Part shown: positions 44,202-54,191 of the stretch, in pieces
Numbering within the stretch: position 1 is the stretch's first letter
How the letters are laid out: each line of letters starts with the position of its first letter
From: an uncultured SAR92 cluster bacterium
GTDB taxonomy: Bacteria; Pseudomonadota; Gammaproteobacteria; Pseudomonadales; Porticoccaceae
NCBI GenBank assembly: GCA_902596775.1
Contig: CACJVE010000003.1
Span: 25,803-89,802 of the forward strand
Direction of reading: 5' to 3'
Length of the DNA: 64,000 nucleotides
Notes under the pieces: generated by a model
Seen by the model: only the letters and a program-made list of their open reading frames with translations
Database searches by the model: none
Told to the model about the DNA's origin: nothing
Position numbers and translations under genes: made by a program

Positions 44202-46292
44202 TTATCTTTTCTTTCTGTTTCGATATCTCTTATTTTTATTGCTTAACTTTACCTGGTACTCCTTTGCCATCTTTACTGCATTTGCAGACGGCCGTTTTGA
44301 TGCAGAAAAATTACTTGCTTCTAAAATACTCTCCTTCCCTTCGTTTACATCTTTTAGAATGAGAGTAATTTTCCTTTGTCTTACACACACCTGTCTTAGA
44401 ACAACTCTTACTTTGTCCCCAATAAAAAATTGTCTTTTCTTTGACTCTCCCACTAAACAATAACGGATTTCATCGAATACATAGTAATCTTCATCGATAC
44501 TCGAGATATGAATTAAACCCTCGATGAAAACATCTTCCAATAAAACAAAAAGACCAAAACCAGTCACAGAGCTTATGACGCCATCAAATTCCTCGCCAAC
44601 CCTATGATTCAAATATTCGCACTTCAGCCAAGATTCAGCACTTCGTGTCGCATCCTCAGCTCGCCGCTCAGTCATACTTACTTGTTGACCAATCATGTCA
44701 AGCTGCTCATATTCATAATTATATTGTTCATACGTCTTGCTTGCTTGCCTGATAAACGCCTTAATTCCTCTATGAATTATCAAGTCCGAATATCTTCTGA
44801 TAGGTGAAGTAAAATGAGTATAAGATTCATAAGCTAGCCCAAAATGGCCATCATTCTTTGGATGATAATTGGCTTGAGCCATAGACCTCAAAAGAACTGA
44901 TTGGATTATTCTCTCTTCATCTCTACCTTTTACTAATTTTAATATGTTTTGATAATCTGAGGGTTCAATATCTCCATCTAGCTCTAGATCAATATTAAAA
45001 CCTGAAAGAAACTTGCTAAGATTCGTCATCTTTTCAAACGTTGGTTTTTTATGAACTCGATACAGTAGTGGCATTTCTGCACGTTCTAGATAGTCGGCAG
45101 CACATAAATTAGCGCAAAGCATACACTCCTCGATAATTTTGTGTGCCACGTTTCTTTCTGATGGAATTATTTTAGATATCTTTTTGTCTTTCGTGAAAAG
45201 TATTTTTGTATCCTGAGTTTCAAATGAAATCGCTCCTCTACTGTCTCTGACCAATTCCAAACGTTTGAAGACTTCATGAAGATTTTTAACTAATCTCTCC
45301 GCTCCTGGTTCAAATGTATTTTGCTTGGTGCGCATTGCTGTATCTAAGTCATTATTTCTGATAAATCTTGCAACTTGCGTGTAAGTTTTCCTAGAGTGCG
45401 AAACAATAACAGCCTCATAAAACTGATAACTTTCAATATCACCACTACAATTTATTAACATTTCACAAACAACTGTTAATTTATCCTCATTCGGACTTAG
45501 TGAACATAATCCATTAGAAAGTTTTTCAGGTAACATCGGTATAACGCTATTTGGAAAGTATACCGAGTTCCCTCTTTTAAGGGCTTCTTTGTCCAGAGGC
45601 GAGCCGGATTTAATGTACTCAGATACATCGGCGATCGCCACGTATAATCTAAAGGAACCGTTATCAACAGATTCACAATAGACTGCATCATCAAAATCCT
45701 TTGCGTCTTCTCCATCGATTGTTATGAAATATTTATCTCGTAAATCGACTCTTTTCCCATCAATGGCCAATTTTGTTGAAATTCTGTCAACTTGTGCTGA
45801 TACCTCCTCACTCCATTTAAAAGGAATAGAGTAATCTCGGATAGCGATTTTGGTCTCTATACCGGGGCTATGGAAATCTCCTAGAACTTCTGTAATGTGA
45901 CCTGAAGCTAAATTTTTAATGGTAGGCACCTTAGTGATACGAACACAAACTATCTGTCCTTCCAAAGCGTTACCAATATTTGATTTTTCAACTATGATGT
46001 CTTGACTTATTCTTGGATTTTCAGGGATAACGAAGAAAAACGAATTTTCTTTGGACAATTTGCCAATAAGCTCTAAAGATTTTCTTCGCACTACACTTAC
46101 GATTTTTCCTTCTAATTTTCCTGTTTTCGCACGTTTTTGCGCTTTAATGAGCACTTCATCACCATCAAAAACCTGTCTCATCTGAATAGGTGATAGATAG
46201 ATATCGTCGCCATTACCATCCAAGCGTTCTACAAATCCAAAACCCTCTGGATTACCGATTACAATTCCTGAAATTAATGTATCTTGTTTCAA
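44202..46292 (-). CDS. rnr: Ribonuclease R (RNB family)
   Basis: TIDGEDAKDFDDAVYCE, YFPNSVIPMLPEKLSNGLCSLSP, HFTSPIRRYSDLIIHRGI, C-terminal S1 domain. Confidence 0.95.
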   Translation of the reverse strand: MKQDTLISGIVIGNPEGFGFVERLDGNGDDIYLSPIQMRQVFDGDEVLIKAQKRAKTGKLEGKIVSVVRRKSLELIGKLSKENSFFFVIPENPRISQDIIVEKSNIGNALEGQIVCVRITKVPTIKNLASGHITEVLGDFHSPGIETKIAIRDYSIPFKWSEEVSAQVDRISTKLAIDGKRVDLRDKYFITIDGEDAKDFDDAVYCESVDNGSFRLYVAIADVSEYIKSGSPLDKEALKRGNSVYFPNSVIPMLPEKLSNGLCSLSPNEDKLTVVCEMLINCSGDIESYQFYEAVIVSHSRKTYTQVARFIRNNDLDTAMRTKQNTFEPGAERLVKNLHEVFKRLELVRDSRGAISFETQDTKILFTKDKKISKIIPSERNVAHKIIEECMLCANLCAADYLERAEMPLLYRVHKKPTFEKMTNLSKFLSGFNIDLELDGDIEPSDYQNILKLVKGRDEERIIQSVLLRSMAQANYHPKNDGHFGLAYESYTHFTSPIRRYSDLIIHRGIKAFIRQASKTYEQYNYEYEQLDMIGQQVSMTERRAEDATRSAESWLKCEYLNHRVGEEFDGVISSVTGFGLFVLLEDVFIEGLIHISSIDEDYYVFDEIRYCLVGESKKRQFFIGDKVRVVLRQVCVRQRKITLILKDVNEGKESILEASNFSASKRPSANAVKMAKEYQVKLSNKNKRYRNRKKR

Positions 46293-46405
46293 TACTATTT
46301 TGCCTTTTTGTATTTTAATTTTATGTTACTTATTTTAATGCATCTAAAACGTTCATTGACTTTAAGTAAAATCGATAAATACGTTTTTCTTAGAAGGGAT
46401 GAAAT

Positions 46406-46624
46406 TTGAGCAAGAAGAAAAAAGTTAAATCCATAAAAAAGGTTCAGATTTATCCACTACCACCAAACCTATTTAACAAGAATAATGACACAGTAATGCA
46501 CAATTACTCCACTCTTTCAAGTCCACCTAAGAGCAGTGAGGCTGCGCTTTTGAAGATCTTGATCAGTTACTGCAATGCCAGCTTTTTAATTAAGCTTTTC
46601 TTTGATCCGAGCCGATTTGCCTGA
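46406..46624 (+). CDS. Possible small basic protein, unrecognised (TTG start)
   Basis: 72-codon ORF in the rnr-rplS gap with AAGGGA upstream; the end runs antisense into rplS. Confidence 0.2.
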   Translation: MSKKKKVKSIKKVQIYPLPPNLFNKNNDTVMHNYSTLSSPPKSSEAALLKILISYCNASFLIKLFFDPSRFA

Positions 46625-46942
46625 TCTCTCACGCAAATAATAGAGTTTCGCCCGTCTTACAGCACCTCTCCGCTTTACTTCTATGCTATCCAAAAGCGGG
46701 CTATATGTTTGAAATGTGCGCTCCACTCCAATACCGTTCGATATTTTTCTAACTGTAAAGGCTGAGTTGAGCTGTCTGTTTCTCTTAGCAAGAACAACGC
46801 CCTCAAATGCTTGAAGTCTTTCCCTAGAGCCTTCCTTTACTTTAACTTGAACAACAACAGTATCACCGGGACCAAAGTCAGGAACTTCTTTTGTCATTTG
46901 TTCTTTTTCGAGCTCCGTTATTATCAGATTTTTATTTGTCAT
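46586..46942 (-). CDS. rplS: 50S ribosomal protein L19
   Basis: [73 protein letters not shown]. Confidence 0.98.
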   Translation of the reverse strand: MTNKNLIITELEKEQMTKEVPDFGPGDTVVVQVKVKEGSRERLQAFEGVVLAKRNRQLNSAFTVRKISNGIGVERTFQTYSPLLDSIEVKRRGAVRRAKLYYLRERSGKSARIKEKLN

Positions 46943-47047
46943 TATCTTATTTTCCGCTAACCGCTGTTTTCAGGGACTGTATTGTATCAATTAATCTTCA
47001 AATTTAAATACTTGTATCAAATTTTATTAAAATCCTGGCTTTATTTT

Positions 47048-47740
47048 CTACTTACTTCCCTCTTTATTTAATAAATCAGGTCGTTTTTCTTTTGTTTTCT
47101 TTATTGCCTGTTGATCACGCCAAGCTTTTATTTGACTATGATGACCCGACAAAAGTACCTCAGGTACCTTTATACCATCAAAAATCTCTGGTCGAGTGTA
47201 ATTTGGAAAGTCAAAGATATCATCAGAAAATGAATCTTGGTTCTTAGACATTGGATTTCCTAATACACCGGGTTTATATCTTACTAATGCATCAAGAATT
47301 ACCATAGCCGGTAACTCGCCGCCACTAACTATATAATCTCCTATAGAAAGCTCTTCATCAACTTGCGTTTGTATAATTCTTTCATCAATTCCTTCATATC
47401 TACCTGCGATAAAAATAAAGTTATTCTCATCAGTCATAGATTTAATCTTTGATTGAGTAACCAACGCCCCTTGAGGCGATAAATATACGACTTTCAAGCT
47501 GTCATCAATCCAATCTCGAGCCTTAGATATAGCATTTTTTAATGGCTGAGGTGACATGATCATGCCTGGGCCCCCACCGAAAGGGCGATCATCAACTGAA
47601 TTATATTTATTATCTGTGTAGTCTCTAGGATTGAAGAACTTTAATTCAATAATGTTCTGCTTAAACGCACGAGAAGTTACCCCATAACTCGTCAAAGCCT
47701 CAAACATTTCTGGGAAAAGAGTAACAATACCAATTTTCAT
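47048..47740 (-). CDS. trmD: tRNA (guanine37-N1)-methyltransferase
   Basis: VTLFPEMFEALTSYGVTSRA, DDRPFGGGPGMIM, GRYEGIDERI, GDYIVSGGELPAM. Confidence 0.98.
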   Translation of the reverse strand: MKIGIVTLFPEMFEALTSYGVTSRAFKQNIIELKFFNPRDYTDNKYNSVDDRPFGGGPGMIMSPQPLKNAISKARDWIDDSLKVVYLSPQGALVTQSKIKSMTDENNFIFIAGRYEGIDERIIQTQVDEELSIGDYIVSGGELPAMVILDALVRYKPGVLGNPMSKNQDSFSDDIFDFPNYTRPEIFDGIKVPEVLLSGHHSQIKAWRDQQAIKKTKEKRPDLLNKEGSK

Positions 47741-47768
47741 ATTAGTCTAGTAATCATCATGTCTGAAA

Positions 47769-48305
47769 TTAAAATTCCGGATCCCAATCGACCTCTATAA
47801 ATCCGTCCTTTAGATCAACACCAACTAAAAATTCACTAGCACAAGATATAACACGCTCTCTCGCATCAATGCTCTCTTTATTTCCTTTCACAACTAAAAC
47901 GTCATTAGATCCAGTCTCTATAATAGAGTCGACAATCCCCAATATTTGCTCACAGCCGTTATAAAAAGTTTTTACCTTAAGGCCTTTGAGTTGGTACCAA
48001 TAAAATTCCTCTTCGCTTAACTCGCGCATACATTTTTCATGTATCTGGATTTGTTTATTTACAAAATAGATAGCCGAATCACGATCATCTATCCCTTTTA
48101 TTTTAGCGATAAAACGATCACTATGCTTTAGATAGTTTTCAAAAAAAAACGACTCATTCTCTTTTGAGCTTTTGATTGAAAGAGCCTCAAAACAAAATAA
48201 GTCAGTTGGTTTTTCAGTAAAAGAAGTCACAGTAATCCAGCCTTGAACGCCATGGGCTTTGCCAAACTGTCCAATGCTTACTTTCTTTTCGTGGGATTCA
48301 GTCAT
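47769..48305 (-). CDS. rimM: Ribosome maturation factor RimM
   Basis: IGQFGKAHGVQGWITVTSFTE, EEEFYWYQLKGLKV. Confidence 0.95.
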   Translation of the reverse strand: MTESHEKKVSIGQFGKAHGVQGWITVTSFTEKPTDLFCFEALSIKSSKENESFFFENYLKHSDRFIAKIKGIDDRDSAIYFVNKQIQIHEKCMRELSEEEFYWYQLKGLKVKTFYNGCEQILGIVDSIIETGSNDVLVVKGNKESIDARERVISCASEFLVGVDLKDGFIEVDWDPEF

Positions 48306-48326
48306 ACGGGCTGACGTGATATCTCT

Positions 48327-48578
48327 CTACGCTACTTTTTTAGTAGCCTCTTTGACGAGAGACGATACTCTTTCGCTCAGTTGTGCGCCCTGTCCTTGCC
48401 AATGTTCAATACGCTCAATATCTACTCTTAACCTCTCTTCTGCACCTCTTGCGATAGGATTAAAGAATCCCACCCGCTCTATGTAGCGAGAGTTTCTTGC
48501 ACGACGTGAGTCAGCAACCGTAAGATGATAGAAAGGTCGTTTTTTTGAACCACCTCTGGACAATCTAATCATTAACAT
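48327..48578 (-). CDS. rpsP: 30S ribosomal protein S16
   Basis: [39 protein letters not shown]; start moved to MLMIRL (AAGGAAC upstream). Confidence 0.97.
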   Translation of the reverse strand: MLMIRLSRGGSKKRPFYHLTVADSRRARNSRYIERVGFFNPIARGAEERLRVDIERIEHWQGQGAQLSERVSSLVKEATKKVA

Positions 48579-48719
48579 TAATTGTTCCTTCTCTGTTTTA
48601 ACGAAACAAGCAGTATTAGTGCTTTTCACCTAAACTTAAGGATCGCCAGTCTATTCTAAAACAATGACAATTGGAATACTTTTTTCTCGTAACATTAGAC
48701 TAACATTAGGAAAAGGTTT

Positions 48720-50108
48720 TTAAAATCTTGGAAATCCTTTGCCTATACCGCTAGCTCCTTGGTTCATCATGCCGCTCATACTCCGCATCATGTTTTGCAT
48801 CCCTTTGCCTTTCATCTTTTTCATCATCTTGCTCATTTGCTTATGTTGCTTCATTAAGCGATTTAAATCCTGGATTGTAGTACCAGATCCACTCGTTATT
48901 CGGCGTTTACGCGAGCCATTTAATATATCAGGGTAGCGTCGTTCATGCGGTGTCATTGAATCAAGGATGAATTGCATTTTATCGAATTGTTGGTTAGCTT
49001 GCGCAGTCTCTGCGACTTGAGCCATGTTTCCAATTCCAGGCAATTTGTCAAGCATGTTTGACATGCCTCCCATGTTTTTCATTTGTTGCAATTGATCTCG
49101 CAAATCATCTAAATCAAAACGTTTACCTTTAATAACTTTTTTGGCTAATTTGTCAGTTTTCTCTTTATCAACTTTGCTTTCAACTTCTTCAATGAGTGAC
49201 AACATATCACCCATACCAAGAATTCTTGATGCGAGTCTATCGGGGTGAAAGGGCTCAAGCGCATCTGTTTTTTCGCCTACTCCTAAGAACTTGATAGGCT
49301 TACCTGTAACCTGTCTAACTGAAAGTGCGGCTCCTCCACGAGTATCCCCGTCCACTTTCGTTAAAATTATTCCAGATAACGGCAGACTGTCATTAAAAAC
49401 CTTTGCCGTGTTTACAGCATCTTGACCAATCATCGCGTCAATGACAAAAAGAAGCTCAGCTGGATTGGTCAATGCAGCCAATTGTTTTAATTCGCCCATC
49501 ATTTCGTTATCAATATGCAATCTGCCAGCTGTATCAATAATCAAGACATCTATAAATTTCTTTTTTGCCGATGCTATAGCTGCTGTAACTATGTCCTTAG
49601 GCTTTTGACTTGGAGAGCTCTCAAAAAAATCGACATCTACTTCTGAGGAAAGAATTTTGAGTTGCTCTATTGCTGCGGGTCGGTAGACGTCTGCCGAGGT
49701 CAACATGACCCTCTTACCTTTATCACTTTTAATATACTTAGCTAACTTTGCTGCGGTGGTTGTTTTACCAGCTCCCTGAAGTCCTGCCATCATAATAACC
49801 GCGGGAGGTTTACCTACTAAATCAACACCCTCATTTTTTTCTCCCATTAATACTTCAAGTTCACTTTTGACTATCTTGAGAAACTGTTGACCGGGATTAA
49901 GACTACTTGCCACCTCAACCCCCAACGCGCGATCTTTTACATCATTTAGAAATTGCTTAACTACAGGAAGAGCAACATCGGCCTCAAGCAATGCGATACG
50001 CACATCCCTCAAAGTATCTTGAATATTTTTATCACTGAGACTTGCTTTGCCAGAAATCTTCTTAATGCTGTTACTTAGTTTTTCCGAGAGACTTGAAAAA
50101 ATTGCCAT
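48720..50108 (-). CDS. ffh: Signal recognition particle protein Ffh
   Basis: GLQGAGKTTTAAKLA, DTAGRLHID, GGAALSV, Met-rich C-terminus. Confidence 0.98.
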   Translation of the reverse strand: MAIFSSLSEKLSNSIKKISGKASLSDKNIQDTLRDVRIALLEADVALPVVKQFLNDVKDRALGVEVASSLNPGQQFLKIVKSELEVLMGEKNEGVDLVGKPPAVIMMAGLQGAGKTTTAAKLAKYIKSDKGKRVMLTSADVYRPAAIEQLKILSSEVDVDFFESSPSQKPKDIVTAAIASAKKKFIDVLIIDTAGRLHIDNEMMGELKQLAALTNPAELLFVIDAMIGQDAVNTAKVFNDSLPLSGIILTKVDGDTRGGAALSVRQVTGKPIKFLGVGEKTDALEPFHPDRLASRILGMGDMLSLIEEVESKVDKEKTDKLAKKVIKGKRFDLDDLRDQLQQMKNMGGMSNMLDKLPGIGNMAQVAETAQANQQFDKMQFILDSMTPHERRYPDILNGSRKRRITSGSGTTIQDLNRLMKQHKQMSKMMKKMKGKGMQNMMRSMSGMMNQGASGIGKGFPRF

Positions 50109-50138
50109 ACAAATTACCTAATTCCACTTATCTTTTAT

Positions 50139-50153
50139 TGATAATAATTATCA
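50139..50153. promoter_or_regulatory. Perfect 7-1-7 Fur-like palindrome TGATAAT-A-ATTATCA
   Basis: Exact inverted repeat in the 92-bp divergent ffh/ypjD intergenic region. Confidence 0.6.
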
Positions 50154-50200
50154 TTGCGACTTCAACATCAAAGCCAATTATGCCAAACTAAAGCACGTTT

Positions 50201-51007
50201 TTGTTAACCGTTCTCTATATGTCAGCTATTATATTTATAACAATTTTATCCTATGTTTTTGGTTTTTTTTATCTTTTAATCAATCTGGTCAAAGGATTGA
50301 GTAACAAATTTCCAAAATTCCAGAATGCGTTAGCCCTAATACTTCTGTTCCACTTAATTACTGTTGTTGATTTGGTGCTTGTAGATAATGGTCTAGATCT
50401 CAGCCTCTTCAAGACCTTTGTTTTAATAGCTTTTATTATCAACACTGTGCTTTTTATCAGTAGCTTTAATAAATCACTTCACAGCATGTATTTGGTACTC
50501 TTTCCGATTTCAATATTTAGTCTTTTATTAGGTCAATTTATGTCGCCAACAAAAACATTGACTGATCTATCTTTGCCGATACAAATACATATTATCATTT
50601 CATTTCTTTCCTATAGTTTCCTGGCAATTGCAGCGCTTCACTCAATGATGACGGGTTATCACCATTTGCAGTTAAAACAAAAAAACCAAAACTTTCTGAT
50701 CAACTCGTTTCCACCACTACAGACTATGGAAAATTTTCTCTTTGAACTCATATGGATTGGTGTTGTTTTGCTCACTTTATCTCTTGGTTCAGGATTCTTA
50801 TTCTATGATAATTTATTCGAGCAAAAGCTATTGCATAAAGTCATCTTGAGCTCTCTCGCTTGGATCACTTACGTAATTCTTCTCTGGGGAAGATATCAGC
50901 GAGGATGGAGAGGAAACGTAGCGATTGCATGGACATGGGCAGGATTTATTTCAATCTTAATGGCCTATGTTGGAAGTAAAATAGTCATAGAATTCTTATT
51001 GATTTAA
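50201..51007 (+). CDS. ypjD: YpjD-like CcsA/ResC-family inner-membrane protein
   Basis: Polytopic protein with CcsA-like C-terminus (WAWAGFISILMAYVGSKIV); divergent from ffh and followed by CNNM gene. ATG alternative at 50219. Confidence 0.8.
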   Translation: MLTVLYMSAIIFITILSYVFGFFYLLINLVKGLSNKFPKFQNALALILLFHLITVVDLVLVDNGLDLSLFKTFVLIAFIINTVLFISSFNKSLHSMYLVLFPISIFSLLLGQFMSPTKTLTDLSLPIQIHIIISFLSYSFLAIAALHSMMTGYHHLQLKQKNQNFLINSFPPLQTMENFLFELIWIGVVLLTLSLGSGFLFYDNLFEQKLLHKVILSSLAWITYVILLWGRYQRGWRGNVAIAWTWAGFISILMAYVGSKIVIEFLLI

Positions 51008-51074
51008 TTCGAAATTTACAATTCTAAGTTGCTTATTTTAATCGAGTACTTCAACATATACATGACGTAATTAA

Positions 51075-52361
51075 TTGGACAAATTTTTGGACATGTCAGA
51101 TCCCACTATCCTGTGGGTTTTACTAGTAATACTGCTTATCCTTTCCGCTTTTTTCTCTGGCTCAGAGACAGGCATGATGGCGCTTAATAGATACAGACTG
51201 CGGCACCAGAAGAAAAAAAGTTCTGGCGCTCGTCGGGCAGCTAAACTCTTGGAAAAACCAGATAGGTTGATTGGATTGATACTGATTGGTAACAATGCTG
51301 TCAACATTTTGGCAGCGATAATAGCTAATATGCTAGCCATCATTTATGTTGGTGAAGCCGCAGCGCCATGGGTTGCAACCGCATCGCTGACGGTTTTAGT
51401 TTTAGTTTTCTCTGAGGTAACCCCGAAGACAATCGCGGCTCAAAATCCAGAGTGGTTTGCTTTTAGGACAAGTCATATCCTGCGACCATTAATGCAAGTT
51501 ATGGTTCCATTAGTTGTTTTGATAAACAAATTTACCAACTTTGTAATCTCACTATTAGGCTTTGATCCAACCAAAGATAGAGATGATGGTCTAGATTCTG
51601 AGGAACTCAAATCTCTGGTTGATCTGTCCAGTCACAAGTTATCCAGCAGTAATCAGGGCATGCTGAAAGGAATACTGGATCTTGAGAACATCACTATTGA
51701 AGACATCATGATTCCTAGAAATGAGATGCAAGGAATTGACTTGGAGGAGCCAATAGAGACCATCAAATCGGCTATTTTGGATTCTGAATATACAAGACAA
51801 CCTTTATACAAAGGCGATATAAACAATATCATTGGCGTTTTTAATACGAGGAAAGCACATCACTTATTAAAATCACAAAAGGTCTCACATAAACTGGTGC
51901 GTCAACTATCAGAAAAAGCCTATTTCATCCCAGAGAGTACAACCTTAATGAATCAACTTTTGAATTTCCGTGATAAAAAAGCGCGATTTGGAATTGTGGT
52001 TGATGAATATGGTGAAGTTCAAGGATTGGTAACTCTAGAGGATATACTTGAGGAAATCGTCGGTGACTTTACAACTGACATAGCTGATCAGATTGATGAG
52101 ATTCATAAAATTTCAAAAGATAAATTTGAGATTGATGGCGGGGCCACGATAAGAGAAATAAATAAAGCCACTGGTTGGTCGTTGCCGACTGATGGCCCTA
52201 AGACACTAAACGGCTTAGTTCTCGAACAACTTGAGAATATACCGGATGGAAATATCAGCTTTCTGATCGATAATTACTGCTTTGAGACGGCAAATATAGA
52301 GGGAGCCATGGTGAAAAAAGTGTCAGTGTCTAAACTACCTAATCCATCAAAAAAGCCCTAA
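51075..52361 (+). CDS. CNNM/CorC (DUF21-CBS-CorC_HlyC) transporter-like protein
   Basis: FFSGSETGMMALNRYRL, DLENITIEDIMIPRNEMQGID, GIVVDEYGEVQGLVTLEDILEEIVGDF. Confidence 0.93.
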   Translation: MDKFLDMSDPTILWVLLVILLILSAFFSGSETGMMALNRYRLRHQKKKSSGARRAAKLLEKPDRLIGLILIGNNAVNILAAIIANMLAIIYVGEAAAPWVATASLTVLVLVFSEVTPKTIAAQNPEWFAFRTSHILRPLMQVMVPLVVLINKFTNFVISLLGFDPTKDRDDGLDSEELKSLVDLSSHKLSSSNQGMLKGILDLENITIEDIMIPRNEMQGIDLEEPIETIKSAILDSEYTRQPLYKGDINNIIGVFNTRKAHHLLKSQKVSHKLVRQLSEKAYFIPESTTLMNQLLNFRDKKARFGIVVDEYGEVQGLVTLEDILEEIVGDFTTDIADQIDEIHKISKDKFEIDGGATIREINKATGWSLPTDGPKTLNGLVLEQLENIPDGNISFLIDNYCFETANIEGAMVKKVSVSKLPNPSKKP

Positions 52362-52389
52362 AATACAGAATGAAAATGGTACGCTATTG

Positions 52390-52908
52390 TTATTGAGCCT
52401 TTAAAGTAGACATCATATCTTTTGCCTTCTGAACATACATTAATGCCCCTGCATGAATCATTGACTTCATTCTTTCATCTACTTGCTTGATTATTTTACC
52501 TGGCGAACCGACAACCATAGAACCATCTGGTATTACTGCATTAGATTTCACTAGAGCGTTGGCTGCAATTAAACAATCTTTGCCAACAACAGCTCCTTCA
52601 AGAACAACAGCATGAATTCCAATAAGAGACCTATCACCGACACTTTTACAATGGACCATAGCTTGATGACCTATAGTAACGTCATCACCAATATGCATTG
52701 GTTGCCCCGGATCAACATGGAGCACGGCACCGTCTTGCACATTTGTTCTTTGACCGATCTCAATTTTATCCAGATCTGCTCTTATAACTGCATTAAACCA
52801 AACACTAGATTCTTCTTTTAGTTCAACTTTACCGATCACATCAGCACTTTTGGCAACAAAAACACTTTCATGCACATTTGGTAAATCTTTCCCAAATTTA
52901 TATAACAT
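52390..52908 (-). CDS. Gamma-class carbonic anhydrase-like hexapeptide protein
   Basis: Left-handed beta-helix repeats, NVQDGAVLHVDPGQPMHIGDDVTIGHQAMVHCKSVGDRSLIGIHA. Confidence 0.92.
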   Translation of the reverse strand: MLYKFGKDLPNVHESVFVAKSADVIGKVELKEESSVWFNAVIRADLDKIEIGQRTNVQDGAVLHVDPGQPMHIGDDVTIGHQAMVHCKSVGDRSLIGIHAVVLEGAVVGKDCLIAANALVKSNAVIPDGSMVVGSPGKIIKQVDERMKSMIHAGALMYVQKAKDMMSTLKAQ

Positions 52909-52929
52909 CTCAATACCTAAACATCGATT

Positions 52930-53541
52930 TTAATGAATTTTACTCCAAATTTTTGCCATTGATACATCCATTACCTGTTCAATCAAGTCGGTGATTACTT
53001 TTAAAGTAAATCCCCAAATTTTATTTTTATTGTATACCAACACGGGTAATTTAATATTTGCGCCACTCTGTCCGCTATCTGAGCCGAATTCAATAAAATC
53101 ATAATTATCCATATCTAAAAAAGCTTTTAGCGGCACATCAAATATAGATTCAATTTCATCTGGATTTGCCGTCAAATCTAAATCACCAACCGCTGTTGAA
53201 ACAAATGGAGTCACATCAATATCTCTTCTCCAGGGAGACGCTGGAGGAAGCATTGCAATTATCTCCACAGATTCTCTCGATAGTCCAATTTCCTCTGAAG
53301 CTTCTCTCAAAGCTGTTTCTGTAAGTGACTTATCACCACTCTCCCACATGCCTCCTGGAAAGGCGACCTGTCCAGCATGATGTCTTAAATTCGCGGCTCT
53401 TTTGGTTAGAATCAAACTTGGCTCTTTCTCAAGATCCTTTAATATTATTAGTACCGCAGCTGATTTTGACGTCCTAGCGCTTTTGGGGATACTTTCTATA
53501 ACAGGGTATCGACTCAATCTATTTACTATATGCATTTTCAT
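52930..53541 (-). CDS. NUDIX hydrolase, CoA pyrophosphatase-like
   Basis: Nudix box GGMWESGDKSLTETALREASEEIGL with LTKRAANLRHHAGQVAFPGG. Confidence 0.9.
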   Translation of the reverse strand: MKMHIVNRLSRYPVIESIPKSARTSKSAAVLIILKDLEKEPSLILTKRAANLRHHAGQVAFPGGMWESGDKSLTETALREASEEIGLSRESVEIIAMLPPASPWRRDIDVTPFVSTAVGDLDLTANPDEIESIFDVPLKAFLDMDNYDFIEFGSDSGQSGANIKLPVLVYNKNKIWGFTLKVITDLIEQVMDVSMAKIWSKIH

Positions 53542-53582
53542 ATGTGCATTATACTCTGAAGAAATAACATAATGAGCCTCAC

Positions 53583-54140
53583 ATGAACTTTTGTACCGAA
53601 TGCGGATCTGCCGTCATAAAATCAATTCCTGAAGGAGACAACCGCCCAAGGTATATATGTTCAAATTGCAATGTAATACATTATCAGAACCCAAAAACAG
53701 TAGTGGGCGTTTTGCCAACATACAAGGAGCAAGTTTTGCTGTGCAAAAGAGCGATACAACCAAGACGGGGTTTCTGGACGCTACCTGCAGGTTTCCATGA
53801 ATTAGGTGAATCAACTTTAGAGGGAGCGCTTCGTGAATGTAAAGAAGAAACCAATGCGGAAATAATTGAACCAACTTTATATGCTATTTTTGATATCCCT
53901 CAAATCAGTCAGGTGTATGTGTTCTTCAGAGGTGAGATTAAAAGCAAGAATTTTGGCCCTACTGAAGAATCCTTAGAAGTCCAACTATTTAATGAAGAAG
54001 AAATTCCGTGGCATGAAATCGCATTTCCAATGGTTGAGGTCACACTAGATAGATATTTCTTAGATCGATATAAAAACGCTTTCCCAGTATTTAGAGAAGA
54101 AATTAGAAGACCATGGAAGAGTAGGCGCTCAACCCAATAG
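53583..54140 (+). CDS. NUDIX hydrolase with N-terminal zinc ribbon
   Basis: CTECG...CSNCN zinc ribbon, Nudix box GFHELGESTLEGALRECKEETNAE. Confidence 0.9.
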   Translation: MNFCTECGSAVIKSIPEGDNRPRYICSNCNVIHYQNPKTVVGVLPTYKEQVLLCKRAIQPRRGFWTLPAGFHELGESTLEGALRECKEETNAEIIEPTLYAIFDIPQISQVYVFFRGEIKSKNFGPTEESLEVQLFNEEEIPWHEIAFPMVEVTLDRYFLDRYKNAFPVFREEIRRPWKSRRSTQ

Positions 54141-54191
54141 GTCGAGCACTCTATCTAATTAACTCTTTTTTTTGACTTAGAACTTATTTAA

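Noticed and set aside
46976-47030. Repeated TTGTATCAA in the rplS-trmD gap
   Set aside because: Only 9 bp, AT-rich, two copies; within chance expectation.
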